A stretch of DNA of 42,953 nucleotides, from positions 1 through 42,953 of the forward strand of contig CADCVH010000032.1 in assembly GCA_902806085.1 (NCBI GenBank). The letters run 5' to 3'. Made by a program: the position numbers and the translations under genes. Each line of letters begins with the position of its first letter. The stretch's first letter is position 1. Below the pieces are notes generated by a model. It did not search any database. It was not told the DNA's origin and saw only the letters and a list, made by a program, of their open reading frames with translations. Positions 7,392 to 15,434 of the stretch are shown here, in pieces. The stretch is from an uncultured Rubrobacteraceae bacterium. GTDB taxonomy: Bacteria > Actinomycetota > Rubrobacteria > Rubrobacterales > Rubrobacteraceae.

Positions 7392-7793
7392 ATGGAGAAC
7401 ACGAAGATCGAACGCATCACCGCCGACCCGGACTGGTACGAGCCTTACAAGATCTCGCTCGGCACGCGTGTAGGAAACCTCTTGTTCGTCTCCGGCCAGG
7501 CCGCCGTAACCCAGGACGGGGGCGAGACCGTCGGCGCGGGGGACTTCGACGCGCAGGCCGAGCAGGCCTTCGCGAACCTCTCGAAGGTGCTCGAGAACGG
7601 TGGGTCCAGCCTCGGGGACGTGGCGAAGGTGTCCATCTACCTCACCGACATGGGCAACTTCCCGAAGATCGTCGAGCTCCGCGAGCGGTACTTCACCCCG
7701 CCCTACCCGGCCGACACCATAGTAGAGGTCTCCGCCCTCGCGGACCCTGCGTGGCTCATCGAGGTCGAGGCGATCGCCGTCGTGGGCGGCTAG
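7392..7793 (+). CDS. RidA (YjgF/YER057c/UK114) family protein lacking the catalytic Arg
   Basis: This 133-residue Rid-family protein has the hallmark L-F-V-S-G-Q (31-36), N-L-x-x-V-L-E (62-68) and the strand I-E-V-E-A-I-A near the end. RidA hydrolyses reactive enamine/imine intermediates, which needs an arginine in a P-A-R-S-like motif. Here the motif is P106-A-D108-T, so that Arg is Asp. This places the protein with the Rid subgroups lacking deaminase activity, and its role is open. The start at 7392 is fixed by AAGGAGG 5 bases upstream; an earlier in-frame TTG at 7371 has none. A strong inverted repeat lies just upstream. Confidence 0.85.
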   Translation: MENTKIERITADPDWYEPYKISLGTRVGNLLFVSGQAAVTQDGGETVGAGDFDAQAEQAFANLSKVLENGGSSLGDVAKVSIYLTDMGNFPKIVELRERYFTPPYPADTIVEVSALADPAWLIEVEAIAVVGG

Positions 7794-8085
7794 CGGACCC
7801 TCGCCCGGCGGAGCACCCGACGAAGGCCACCGCCGCGAGCAGCGGCCCCGCGAGATAAGGGACTTGGCCCAGGGTGCCGACAGGATTAGAGAGCACCCGG
7901 GTCGGTGTTCTCCCGGCAGAACTGAAGCGGCACGGTGCCAGGCACGATGCTAGCGACGGCCATCGCCTTCTGGAACGCGCGCCGTGGTGTTCGCCGGCGT
8001 CGTGTTGCTCGGGTCCTGACCGGCGGGGCGAGGAACGTGGCCGCCCTGTGGGCTACCCCCGTGGGCTACGGCGGCGGGGTCGTGA

Positions 8086-8697
8086 TCAGGGGCGTCCGGA
8101 CGCAGGCCCGGCCGGCGGAGGCGGCGCGGGGAACCACTCCTCGGGCTCCGGGGCCTCGTACCCCTCCGGGATGAAGTAGGTCTCGAAGACCGCCGAGGTT
8201 GCGTCCTCCGTGCCGAAGAAGGCGAAGGCGTCCCGGTCCGAAAACCTGCCGGACTGCGTGAGCGGGAAGCCCCGCTCGGCGAAGTCGGCTATGCGCCGCT
8301 CCAGCGGCACGTCCTCGCAGTCGAAGGCGAGGTGGTGTATCCCCTCGCCGTGCTCCCGGAGGAAGTCCTCGACGACGGTCGGCCCGCCGAGCGGCTGCAT
8401 CAGCTCCCAGATCACGTTCTTCCCTTGAGCGAAGCACACCTTCAGGGAGAAGGGGGCGGGCTCCCCGTTGTAGGTCTGCCCAGAGACGTTCTCGGGGGTG
8501 AAGGTGTAGACCCGCCAGGGGCCGATCCCGAGCCTCACGAGCCCCTCCATGGTCCTGCGGTGGTCCCTCGTGGCTATGCACACCTCGACCAGGTTGCCCA
8601 AAAAGCTGTTGGACATCGTGCTTTTGCCGAGAACCTCGGGCAAGGAGTTCCCCCATCCTTGCTCGTCTACCGTCGCCGGCTTGGGGTCCGTGTCCAT
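8086..8697 (-). CDS. VOC family protein (methylmalonyl-CoA epimerase / glyoxalase-like)
   Basis: This 203-residue cytoplasmic protein has one vicinal-oxygen-chelate domain from about residue 31 to 185. It starts L-G-N-L-V-E-V-C-I-A-T-R-D and contains W-E-L-M-Q-P and G-I-H-H-L-A-F-D, which supply the usual Glu/His metal ligands (E98, H121 or H122). The spacing and the I-G-P-W-R-V-Y segment resemble methylmalonyl-CoA epimerase-like or lactoylglutathione-lyase-like proteins. The last 20 residues are Pro-rich and look disordered. The ATG at 8697 has AAGGAGG 8 bases upstream; longer upstream readings lack a site. It lies downstream of the epoxide hydrolase (215-base gap), so cotranscription is possible but not shown. 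Substrate unknown. Confidence 0.85.
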   Translation of the reverse strand: MDTDPKPATVDEQGWGNSLPEVLGKSTMSNSFLGNLVEVCIATRDHRRTMEGLVRLGIGPWRVYTFTPENVSGQTYNGEPAPFSLKVCFAQGKNVIWELMQPLGGPTVVEDFLREHGEGIHHLAFDCEDVPLERRIADFAERGFPLTQSGRFSDRDAFAFFGTEDATSAVFETYFIPEGYEAPEPEEWFPAPPPPAGPASGRP

Positions 8698-8912
8698 GTT
8701 CGTGCCTCCTTGTGGCCCGGTTTTGGTCGTGAACTGCGGCAGATGCGAGGCGACGGATCGACGCCTTCTTGGTCCCCGGCATGTTCTGGTCATTGGATCA
8801 CGTGTCAATACCGGTTGCGCAAGTAAAAGATAAGCGCGAGAGGAGGGGACGGCCGAGCAAGGCCGGGTCCGCGCGCGGGACAGGGGGGCTGGTCGACCTA
8901 GGCTTGCGACTG

Positions 8913-10049
8913 TCATCGGATGCTGCGGAAGCAGTCGCGGATCTCGCGAACGAACGGCTCCGGCTGCTCGAAGGCGGCGAAGTGACCGCCTCGGTCCAGT
9001 TCGTTCCAGTGGATGATGTTGCGGTAGTAGCGTTCCGCCCAGGATCGTGGCGCGTGCTCCGGAGCCCCGGCGAACTGGCTCACGCCGACCGGTAGATCGA
9101 TCGGCAAAGCCGTGTCGTCACCGTTCTTCCAGTAAAGCCGCCCAGAAGAAGCCCCCGCGTTCGGCAGCCAGTACAGCATTATGTTGTCGAGCATCTCGTC
9201 CAAAGAGAGGATCTGCTCGACGTCTCCGGGGTTGTCCGACCAGGCCTGCAGCTTCTCGTAGATCCAGGCCGCTTGCAGGACGGGAGAATCCGCGAGGCCG
9301 TAGCCGACCGTCTGCGGACGCGTACCCTGCAGTTTGTAGTAGCCGTATTCCCAGTCCGCGAAATACTTGCCTTTGGCGATAGCCTCGCGTTCATCGGGCT
9401 TAGGGTCGCCCCTCACCTCGCGCTCTGTGTCGAAGAACAGCGAGTTGAGATGGATCGCCGCCAGGCCGGGTGGCCGCGTCGTGCCGAGGTGGGCCGTGAT
9501 GTCGGCACCCCAGTCTCCCCCTTGGGCGACGTAGCGATCGTAGCCGAGCCGGTCCATGAGCGTGACCCAGGCCCGGGCGATCCGCCCGAAGCCCCAACCC
9601 GGGGCCGTCGGCTTGTCCGAGAAACCGTAGCCCGGCAGCGACGGCAGCACGAGGTGGAACGCGTCGCGCGCGTCGCCGCCGTGCGCGACCGGATCGGTGA
9701 GCGGGCCGATCACCTTGTGGAACTCGATCACCGACCCGGGCCAGCCGTGGGTCATGATCATCGGCAGCGCATCCGGCTCCGGCGAGCGGACGTGGAGAAA
9801 GTGGATGCCGAGACCGTCCAGCGTGATGCGGTGCTGGTCCCAGCCGTTGAGCGTGGCCTCGCAGCGGCGCCAGTCGTAGCGGTCGCGCCAGTAGTCGCAG
9901 AGCGCGCGCACCTTCTCCAGCGGCGCGCCCTGGCTCCAGTCGTCCACGGTCTCGCGCTCGGGCCAGCGGGCCTGCGCCAACCTTCGTTTCAGGTCATCGA
10001 GTTCCCGCTGCGGGACGGCGATTAGAAACGGCTCGATCAAATCCGACAT
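8913..10049 (-). CDS. Epoxide hydrolase (microsomal-type alpha/beta hydrolase)
   Basis: This is a 378-residue epoxide hydrolase of the microsomal (EHN) family. The N-terminal EHN segment (about 4-110) has D-x-L-K-R-R-L-x-x-A-R-W-P. HGWPGS (101-106) forms the oxyanion-hole loop, and GGDWGA contains the nucleophile Asp179. The C-terminal GGHF gives the catalytic His356. These enzymes open epoxides to diols via an aspartyl ester. No membrane anchor is present, so it should be cytosolic. The ATG at 10049 matches the family N-terminus and has GGAGAGGAA upstream. The natural substrate is unknown; xenobiotic or secondary-metabolite epoxides are possible. Confidence 0.93.
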   Translation of the reverse strand: MSDLIEPFLIAVPQRELDDLKRRLAQARWPERETVDDWSQGAPLEKVRALCDYWRDRYDWRRCEATLNGWDQHRITLDGLGIHFLHVRSPEPDALPMIMTHGWPGSVIEFHKVIGPLTDPVAHGGDARDAFHLVLPSLPGYGFSDKPTAPGWGFGRIARAWVTLMDRLGYDRYVAQGGDWGADITAHLGTTRPPGLAAIHLNSLFFDTEREVRGDPKPDEREAIAKGKYFADWEYGYYKLQGTRPQTVGYGLADSPVLQAAWIYEKLQAWSDNPGDVEQILSLDEMLDNIMLYWLPNAGASSGRLYWKNGDDTALPIDLPVGVSQFAGAPEHAPRSWAERYYRNIIHWNELDRGGHFAAFEQPEPFVREIRDCFRSIR

Positions 10050-10339
10050 CTGACGTTCCTCTCCGGTCGTCGTTGTACGCGCCTCCGAGCGCCGCGAGCC
10101 AACCCGACACACATGCGCAGCGCCACCTACCGTCGTGCTCTCCCGGATGCTACGCGCGCTCGCGCGGTGCCCGGACGGCGTGGGTGTCCGTTGTTTCGAC
10201 CGGCTCGCGCTCCGCGGTCGCCGTCCGGGGCGCGTCGACGAGGTCCTCCGGCCCTCGAGCCGTTATGCCTCAGGGCCGCTGTCTTGCGTCGATCGATCCG
10301 CCCCTTCCCGCGTTCGGGGGTGGGGCCCGTCGTCTTCGT

Positions 10340-10648
10340 TTACTCCTCTGCCGCCGCTTCCCCGGCGGCCACGCTCGAGCCGTCCGGTATGCGCAGGTGT
10401 CGGGCGCCCCGCATCTCCAGCCAGTAGTGACCGGAGTTGTGGACGACGCGCATCAGCACGTTGTCGCAGCCCGGACAGCGCACGACGGTGCCGAGCGTCA
10501 TGGGGGGCTGGTACACCATCAGGGCGCCCACGAAGTTTTCGCTGGCGCAGTGGTCGCAGACGACCTCCGCCATCGTCATCTCGAACGGGAATACCTCTCC
10601 GAGCGACCCCGCCGCCGCGTTGCCGTCGAGCTTCAGTTGTTCGTCCAT
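10340..10648 (-). CDS. DUF6510 family zinc-ribbon protein
   Basis: This 102-residue protein has two CxxC knuckles (C31-C34, C-D-H-C, and C58-C61, C-P-G-C) that should bind one zinc or iron ion. Between them is F-V-G-A-L-M-V-Y and a hydrophobic strand; after them are V-V-H-N-S-G-H-Y-W-L and a charged, probably disordered tail. It matches what I recall as DUF6510, a family without known function. The start at 10648 has GGAGG 6 bases upstream. It is last in a minus-strand set with the flavin reductase (76-base gap) and the sulfite-oxidase-like gene. I recall these three genes occurring together in other actinobacteria, which points to a shared redox role. Confidence 0.8.
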   Translation of the reverse strand: MDEQLKLDGNAAAGSLGEVFPFEMTMAEVVCDHCASENFVGALMVYQPPMTLGTVVRCPGCDNVLMRVVHNSGHYWLEMRGARHLRIPDGSSVAAGEAAAEE

Positions 10649-10724
10649 ATGGATCCTCCGGGTAAAATCTGGTGTTCGACCTTCACGCGCGGTAGCCGGG
10701 GTAAGGTGCCGAGCCCGTTCATGC

Positions 10725-11489
10725 TCATCCTCCCGTCGGCCCGAAGCGCTCGGTCTTGACGCCGGCCGGGTCGTGGCCCAGCTCCACAAGGGCCGCCGCC
10801 GTCGCCTCCACCAGCGGCGTCGGGCCGCAGATGAAGGTGAGCGGCTCTTCGCTCGGGGAAGGGGCGACCTCCCGGAGCATCTCTTCGTCTATGCGGCGGG
10901 CGTAGCCCTCCCACCCTTCGGGCTGGGAGCGGGTGAGGGTGTGCACCACCTCGAGCTTCTCGTCCGCCTCCGCGAGCCGCTCCAGCTCGTCGCGGTAGAT
11001 GACCTCCTCCTGCGAGCGCGAGGAGAAGAGGAGCTTGGCGGGGGCGCCGCTCCCCGACGCGGCCCGATGCCGGAGCATCGCCATAAGCGGGACGACGCCT
11101 GATCCCCCGGCCACGAGCAGCAGCGGACCGCCCAGCCCCCTCTCCCAGACGAAGTACCCACCTATCGGGCCCCGGAGCTCCAGGCCGTCTCCGGCCATCA
11201 GATCCTCGGTCAGATACGGGGAGACCTCGCCGTCTTCTATGCGGTCCACCGTGATCGCGAGCCGCTCGTCCTCGGGCGCCGACGCTATGGAGTAGCTGCG
11301 CTGGACCTGGTAGCCGTCCTCCGCCGTAAGCCTTACGTCCACGTGCTGGCCGGCCTTGTGGCCCTCCCAGCCCGGCACCGAGAGCACCAGGCTCTTCGTG
11401 GTCGGGGTCTCTTCGACGACCTCGAACACCTCGCCGACGCGCCAGAGAAGCCTCCCCGGCTGCGCCGCCGGGCGTGGCTGCGTCGCCAC
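10725..11489 (-). CDS. Ferredoxin reductase-like FAD/NAD(P)-binding oxidoreductase
   Basis: This 254-residue member of the ferredoxin-NADP+ reductase superfamily has an FAD-binding barrel with R64-S-Y-S-I-A-S, a nucleotide-binding domain with G-G-S-G-V-V-P-L (128-135) and CGPTPLVEA (221-229). It has no plant-type 2Fe-2S domain, so electrons must pass to a separate acceptor. The GTG start at 11489 is one base after the stop of the upstream sulfite-oxidase-like gene, which implies translational coupling. The obvious inference is that this flavoprotein is the electron partner of that molybdoenzyme. Confidence 0.88.
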   Translation of the reverse strand: MATQPRPAAQPGRLLWRVGEVFEVVEETPTTKSLVLSVPGWEGHKAGQHVDVRLTAEDGYQVQRSYSIASAPEDERLAITVDRIEDGEVSPYLTEDLMAGDGLELRGPIGGYFVWERGLGGPLLLVAGGSGVVPLMAMLRHRAASGSGAPAKLLFSSRSQEEVIYRDELERLAEADEKLEVVHTLTRSQPEGWEGYARRIDEEMLREVAPSPSEEPLTFICGPTPLVEATAAALVELGHDPAGVKTERFGPTGG

Positions 11490-11490
11490 C

Positions 11491-12099
11491 CTAATCCCCC
11501 TGGTAGCGTTGTTCGCGCCAGGGATCGCCGTAGTTGTGGTAGCCCAAAGACTCCCAGAAGCCCGGCTCGTCGTGAGAGAGGAGGCTCAGACCCCTCACCC
11601 ACTTGGCGCTCTTCCAGAAGTAGAGGTGGGGGACCAGGAGGCGCGCCGGCCCGCCGTGGGCCGGCTCCAGGGGCTCCCCATCGTAGGCGTAGGCCACCCA
11701 CGCCTTGCCGCCCGTCACGTCCTCCAGGGGCAGGTTGGTCGTGTAGCCGCCGTCGCAAAACGCGGTGACGTACGCCGCGGAGGTCTCGACGTTACCCAGC
11801 AGGGTGTCCACCGAGACCCCCCCCCAGCGGGTGCCGAACTTCGACCACTTGGTGACGCAGTGGATGTCCTTGGTGATCTCCTCGGAGGGCAGGGCCTGGA
11901 ACTCCTCCCAGCTCCACCGCTTCGCCTCGTCGATCTCGCCGACCAGCGTGAAGTCCCACTCAGAGAGGGGCACGTGGGGGGTGGGACCGGCCGAAAGGAC
12001 CGGGAATCCCTTCGTCTCGTACTGGCCCGGCGGGAGCTGCGCGTTGTTCGGTTGTCTGCGGCGGCCCCGAAAGCCGCGGGAAATGAACCCCTCTACCAT
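11491..12099 (-). CDS. Sulfite oxidase-like molybdopterin-dependent oxidoreductase
   Basis: This 202-residue molybdenum cofactor-binding domain is of the sulfite oxidase family (YedY/MsrP-like size). It has D-I-H-C81-V-T-K-W, where the Cys is the expected molybdenum ligand, followed by W-G-G-V-S and the C-terminal G-P-A-R-L-L-V-P-H-L-Y-F-W-K-S-A-K-W-V motif. There is no heme domain, dimerisation domain or Tat leader, so it seems cytoplasmic. Such proteins oxidise or reduce S- or N-oxides; the substrate is unknown. GAGGAGG precedes the ATG. It heads a tight operon with the flavin reductase and the DUF6510 protein. Confidence 0.88.
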   Translation of the reverse strand: MVEGFISRGFRGRRRQPNNAQLPPGQYETKGFPVLSAGPTPHVPLSEWDFTLVGEIDEAKRWSWEEFQALPSEEITKDIHCVTKWSKFGTRWGGVSVDTLLGNVETSAAYVTAFCDGGYTTNLPLEDVTGGKAWVAYAYDGEPLEPAHGGPARLLVPHLYFWKSAKWVRGLSLLSHDEPGFWESLGYHNYGDPWREQRYQGD

Positions 12100-12675
12100 A
12101 CTTTGCCTCCTCTTCCCAATGTTGCCCGTTTCAAAGTCCGTATGTCCGTGGGCGTTCGTACGACGCTAGCGGCCCGGCGTGACGAGAGCGTTATTTGAGC
12201 GTGAAGACGCCTGTTTCGAGACGGCGCTGCCTGTGGTCGGTGCTCCGCCAAAGGCCCAGTTTTCGCGGTCCGCGTGCGTCGTCAGGCCCCCGATCCGACC
12301 ACCCTCACCCTCGAGGGAATCGTACACCTCAAAGGAGGCGTCCGGAAGGGCCATGTGGGAGACGTGAGGCTTCGTCGGCGTTCAGGCATCGACAAGACCC
12401 GACGCCGGGAGCGACCCTGGCAGGCGGTCGACCCCGCCCGGATGCGGGCCAAGTACCGGGGGCGCCTCGATCACCGAGTTGCGCGGCGCCTCCGATCCTC
12501 TTGTCTGCGGGAATCTCCGGGGCAAACGTTCGCACGGACCCCCTGGAGAACGAGTGGGTAAGTCCTCGGCTTGTGATGGCATCGACGGCCCCTTTGTCGG
12601 CGGTGCACCGCGGCACCGCGCCTGGGGCCACCCGCTCGTCTGATTTGGTGGCCTGACGTGACCCCACGAGCGCTT
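12100..12675. other. Intergenic region between the molybdoenzyme operon and the thioredoxin-like gene
   Basis: No gene can be supported here. A 62-codon open stretch on the minus strand (12354-12166, beginning MALPDASFEVYD) has moderately coding-like third positions but no ribosome site and no recognised family. The opposite strand is also open over the same bases. I leave it uncalled. Confidence 0.4.
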
Positions 12676-13290
12676 CTACTCCGCGGCCAGCAGGTCCGAG
12701 ATGCCGGCCTCCAGGGGCTCTATACCGTCCGGGAAGCGCTCTGAAATCTCGCCGGTGTGGACGGCGCGGATCACGCCCTCGCGGTCGAGGAGGTAGAACG
12801 TCGGCCAGGCGCGGTTGGCGTAGGCGTCCCATGTGGCGTAGGCGTTGTCCTGGAAGACCGGCCAGCGCACGCCGTCGCGCTCGATGGCCGCCGCGAGCGC
12901 CTCCGGGTCCCTATCCGACTCGAATTCCGGGGTGTGCACTCCCACGATCTCGAACCCCGCGCCTGCGTACCCCTCGTACCAGTGCCGGAGCGTGGGCAGG
13001 CTGTTGTGGCAGTTGACGCACGAGTGGACCCAGAAATTGACGAGCACGACCTTGCCGCGCAGGTCGGAGAGCGCGAACGGCTCCGAGTTGTACCAACCTC
13101 CGACCGGGCTCAACCCGGGTGCCAGCCCGAGATCCGGTCGAGCCTCCGTCGCGTCGGCCCGCTGCACGCGACAAATTCCCTCCGTCGGGTCGCAGGCCGC
13201 CGAGTCGTGCCGGACCAACGGTCCCGGTGTGCCCTCGTGGCCGAGCTTTCGCGCCCCACCTGGTGCCTCGCCGCCCGTCTTCCCTGTCAC
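12676..13290 (-). CDS. Thioredoxin-like / TlpA-type redoxin with CVNC motif
   Basis: This protein has about 204 residues. From residue 66 it is a thioredoxin fold of the TlpA/DipZ C-terminal type: F-A-L-S-D-L-R-G-K-V-V-L-V-N-F-W, then C91-V-N-C94 as the redox pair, then a cis-Pro segment A-W-P-T-F-Y-L-L-D. DipZ-type proteins usually have C-x-N-C at this place. The first 65 residues contain another Cys pair (C33, C40) of unknown role and no clear signal peptide. The GTG at 13290 is chosen because AAGGGA lies upstream and the preceding reading frame is Arg-rich non-coding-like sequence; this start is uncertain. A perfect 9-bp inverted repeat sits 36 bases upstream. Confidence 0.8.
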   Translation of the reverse strand: MTGKTGGEAPGGARKLGHEGTPGPLVRHDSAACDPTEGICRVQRADATEARPDLGLAPGLSPVGGWYNSEPFALSDLRGKVVLVNFWVHSCVNCHNSLPTLRHWYEGYAGAGFEIVGVHTPEFESDRDPEALAAAIERDGVRWPVFQDNAYATWDAYANRAWPTFYLLDREGVIRAVHTGEISERFPDGIEPLEAGISDLLAAE

Positions 13291-13325
13291 CTCGACGCTC
13301 CCTTCTTGACCGCACTTTCCGACGT

Positions 13326-13346
13326 CCAATCGTCGGGGACGATTGG
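13326..13346. promoter_or_regulatory. 9-bp perfect inverted repeat, candidate operator of the thioredoxin-like gene
   Basis: CCAATCGTC (13326-13334) and GACGATTGG (13338-13346) are exact reverse complements around GGG. The site is 36 bases before the proposed GTG start. Its A/T content stands out in a GC-rich spacer, which fits a dimeric repressor site better than a terminator. Confidence 0.45.
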
Positions 13347-13649
13347 GTCCCCGAGCGCCGCCACGCGCCTTTCTTCTCTCCGGGTTACCTTCGTGCCGAC
13401 CAAAGCGCCTCCTGCGTCGTTCTCTTGCTTGTTGACGAACCTGGCGCCTCTCCGCCCGCTCTGATCTCACGCGATCTCGCCTCCTGTTACCGCGCTGCCT
13501 GGGGCCCGGGTGGAACCGTCGTCCCGATTGTCGCGAGGGCCACACCCCCATTCCTGTCCGTCCGCAGCCCGCTTCCGCCGTTTGCGCGCGACGCAAGACG
13601 AAGGTATCCGGCCGGCGTGACGGGAGCGTAAGGCGGGCGTGACGGCGCC

Positions 13650-13667
13650 CCGGGCCCATGGGCCCGG
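13650..13667. repeat. 18-bp perfect palindrome
   Basis: The sequence ccgggcccatgggcccgg equals its own reverse complement. It lies in the spacer, about 360 bases upstream of the thioredoxin-like start and 380 bases beyond the CobW stop, with no adjacent gene end. Its function is unknown. Confidence 0.6.
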
Positions 13668-14049
13668 AGGCCGAACCAAGAGCGCCCCGCCGGGCGACGT
13701 CATGGCTCGACGGGATGACGGTGACGAGGGGTTACAGGGGCCGCGAGCCCGGTCCGCAGACGCCGGCCGTAAGGCGTCCGCAGGCGGCTCTCATGTGCGT
13801 CTCGGCCGAAGTGCCATCTAAGGGGACGCGAGGAGGCCTTCGCGTCGCTTCTCGTAGCCGATGCTGCCGGCCAACCCGCGCACGGCCCCGGCCGCCGCCA
13901 AAAAGACCGCTCCCGCCTCTCCAGGTTTGCCTCGGTCCTCGCGCTGCTCACCCGTTTACCATCGATACCCCGGTACAGCACCGTGCCGGGAACTCTTGGT
14001 GGCCGTGGAGGGTTTTTTCTCGACGGCCTGGAAAGCTACGACGACCGAA

Positions 14050-15072
14050 CTACGGTTGGGTATACAAGGGGCTGGGGCGCGCCCCGAGCAAACCCCCGAA
14101 CGCCCGTAGGGAGCCCGTCAGGTCCTCCGGGGGGATGCGCTTCGTGATGAGGACGATGCGCGAGCTGTGGTCCGCGTCGGGCCACGCGTCGAGGTGCTCG
14201 GGCGGGTGGATGGTGTGCTGCACGCCGTTGACGACGACGGGACCCGCCCCGCCGACGTCGAGCATCCCCTTGACGCGCAGGACCTCCTCGCCCCGGGCGT
14301 GGAGCAGCATGCTCAACCAGATCCCGAACGCCGTCCAGTCCACGGGGCCGTCGAACGTAAGCGAGACGGAATGGGTCTCCGCCGTGTCGTGAAGGCTGTT
14401 CTGCGCGGGAAGGACCGCCGGCGCCGCGCGCGTACCGGCGTGGCCCGGGCGGAAGAGTTCCTCCACGCCCACCTCGCCAAGCGCCGCCTCGAAGGTTTGG
14501 GCGGAAGGGTTGATCGCTCCTAGTCGTGCCAGGAGGCCCTCGACGGAGGCCCGCTCGGCTACGTCGGTCTTGGTGACGACGACCTTGTCTGCCGCGGCGA
14601 CCTGTTTTACGGACTCGGGGTTGTTGTCGAGGTGGAGGTTCCCGTTCAGGGCGTCGACCGTCGCGAGGACGAGGTCGACGGAGAAATGGTGCTGGAGGAC
14701 GGGGTCGGAGAAAACCGTGTGCAGGATGGGGGCTGGGTCCGCGAGGCCGGTCGTCTCGACGACGACGCGGTCGAGGTGGGGGATCTCCCCTCTCTGGTTG
14801 AGGTCGAGGAGATCGAGGAGGGCGACGACGAGGTCCTCGCGGGTGGTGCAGCAGACGCACCCGCCACCGAGCAGCACGGTGCGCTCGTCGACCCGGCGCA
14901 GGAGGTGGTGGTCGAGCCCCACCTCGCCGAACTCGTTGACGAGGACGGCCGTGTTCGCCATCGCCGGTTCCGAGAGCACCCGGGAGAGCAAAGTGGTCTT
15001 CCCGCTGCCGAGGAAGCCCGTCACGACCGTCAACGGCCGCCTGGTGGTGCCGTTCTCCACGGCCCTACGCAT
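14050..15072 (-). CDS. CobW/COG0523 family GTPase (putative metal chaperone)
   Basis: This 340-residue G3E GTPase has Walker A GFLGSGKT (19-26), the metal-binding CxCC motif (C72-V-C-C75, in GGGCVCC), V-V-E-T-T-G-L-A-D for switch/Walker B, a T-K-T-D base-recognition motif and a C-terminal CobW_C domain. COG0523 proteins deliver zinc, cobalt or iron to client enzymes, often under metal limitation. The ATG at 15072 overlaps the stop of the upstream small CxxC gene by 8 bases, so the two are coupled. Which metal and client are involved is unknown. No Zur-like site is visible to me upstream. Confidence 0.9.
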   Translation of the reverse strand: MRRAVENGTTRRPLTVVTGFLGSGKTTLLSRVLSEPAMANTAVLVNEFGEVGLDHHLLRRVDERTVLLGGGCVCCTTREDLVVALLDLLDLNQRGEIPHLDRVVVETTGLADPAPILHTVFSDPVLQHHFSVDLVLATVDALNGNLHLDNNPESVKQVAAADKVVVTKTDVAERASVEGLLARLGAINPSAQTFEAALGEVGVEELFRPGHAGTRAAPAVLPAQNSLHDTAETHSVSLTFDGPVDWTAFGIWLSMLLHARGEEVLRVKGMLDVGGAGPVVVNGVQHTIHPPEHLDAWPDADHSSRIVLITKRIPPEDLTGSLRAFGGLLGARPSPLYTQP

Positions 15073-15415
15073 CGTCGTCTGCGGAGAGCGCCCTTCGCAG
15101 GGCCGGGTCCAGGGGGTCGAGCGGGCGGCCCGCCAGCCGGGCGGCGGCGGGCCACAGGGCGCCGAGGTCCTGCACGATCTCCGATCGCCCCTTGCGGTCG
15201 CGCAGGAGGTACTTGCTCCCGCCCCAGTCCTCGACCCGGAGGCCGTAGTGGCGCAGCACCGCGTTCGTGAGGGCCGCCCGGTGGGCGCGGTCGCGGCGCC
15301 GGTCGCGCTGGTAGCCGCTGGAGTCGCCGGAAGGGCCGGAGAGGAGCGCCCGATCCTCGACGTGGCGGTCCGTCCAGTGGACCCCGACGAAGTCCCTGCC
15401 GCAGAGCACGCACAT
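15065..15415 (-). CDS. Small CxxC protein upstream of CobW, unknown function
   Basis: This 116-residue protein starts M-C-V-L-C-G-R-D-F, a CxxC at residues 2 and 5, followed by a short H/D-rich segment (VHWTDRHVED). An Arg-rich helix (RDRRRDRAHRAALTNAVL) and a domain ending in an acidic tail (S-A-D-D-D-A) follow. I do not recognise a named family. The CxxC plus His/Asp residues could bind metal. It overlaps the CobW GTPase by 8 bases and begins 19 bases after the deacetylase stop, so it is almost certainly cotranscribed with both. It may be a client or partner of the metal chaperone; that is inference. Confidence 0.75.
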   Translation of the reverse strand: MCVLCGRDFVGVHWTDRHVEDRALLSGPSGDSSGYQRDRRRDRAHRAALTNAVLRHYGLRVEDWGGSKYLLRDRKGRSEIVQDLGALWPAAARLAGRPLDPLDPALRRALSADDDA

Positions 15416-15434
15416 GGGATCTACCGGGGCGCCG

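Larger units (their letters stand above)
13291..14049. other. 760-base gene-poor spacer
   Basis: No coding sequence is supported. Open stretches on both strands are Arg/Pro/Ser-rich and lack ribosome sites. The spacer holds the 9-bp inverted repeat at 13326 and an 18-bp perfect palindrome at 13650-13667. It also has an imperfect hairpin near 13757-13782. Confidence 0.5.

Noticed and set aside
7794-8085. Possible membrane-protein remnant on the minus strand (hydrophobic run near 7800-7880)
   Set aside because: Only about 25 hydrophobic residues are readable, with stops on both sides and no family match; not enough to call a pseudogene.
12166-12354. 62-codon minus-strand frame
   Set aside because: Moderate coding character but no ribosome site, and the opposite strand is equally open.
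13291-14049. Possible tRNA or other RNA gene in the long spacer
   Set aside because: No cloverleaf arms, CCA end or T-loop consensus could be read; only isolated palindromes.
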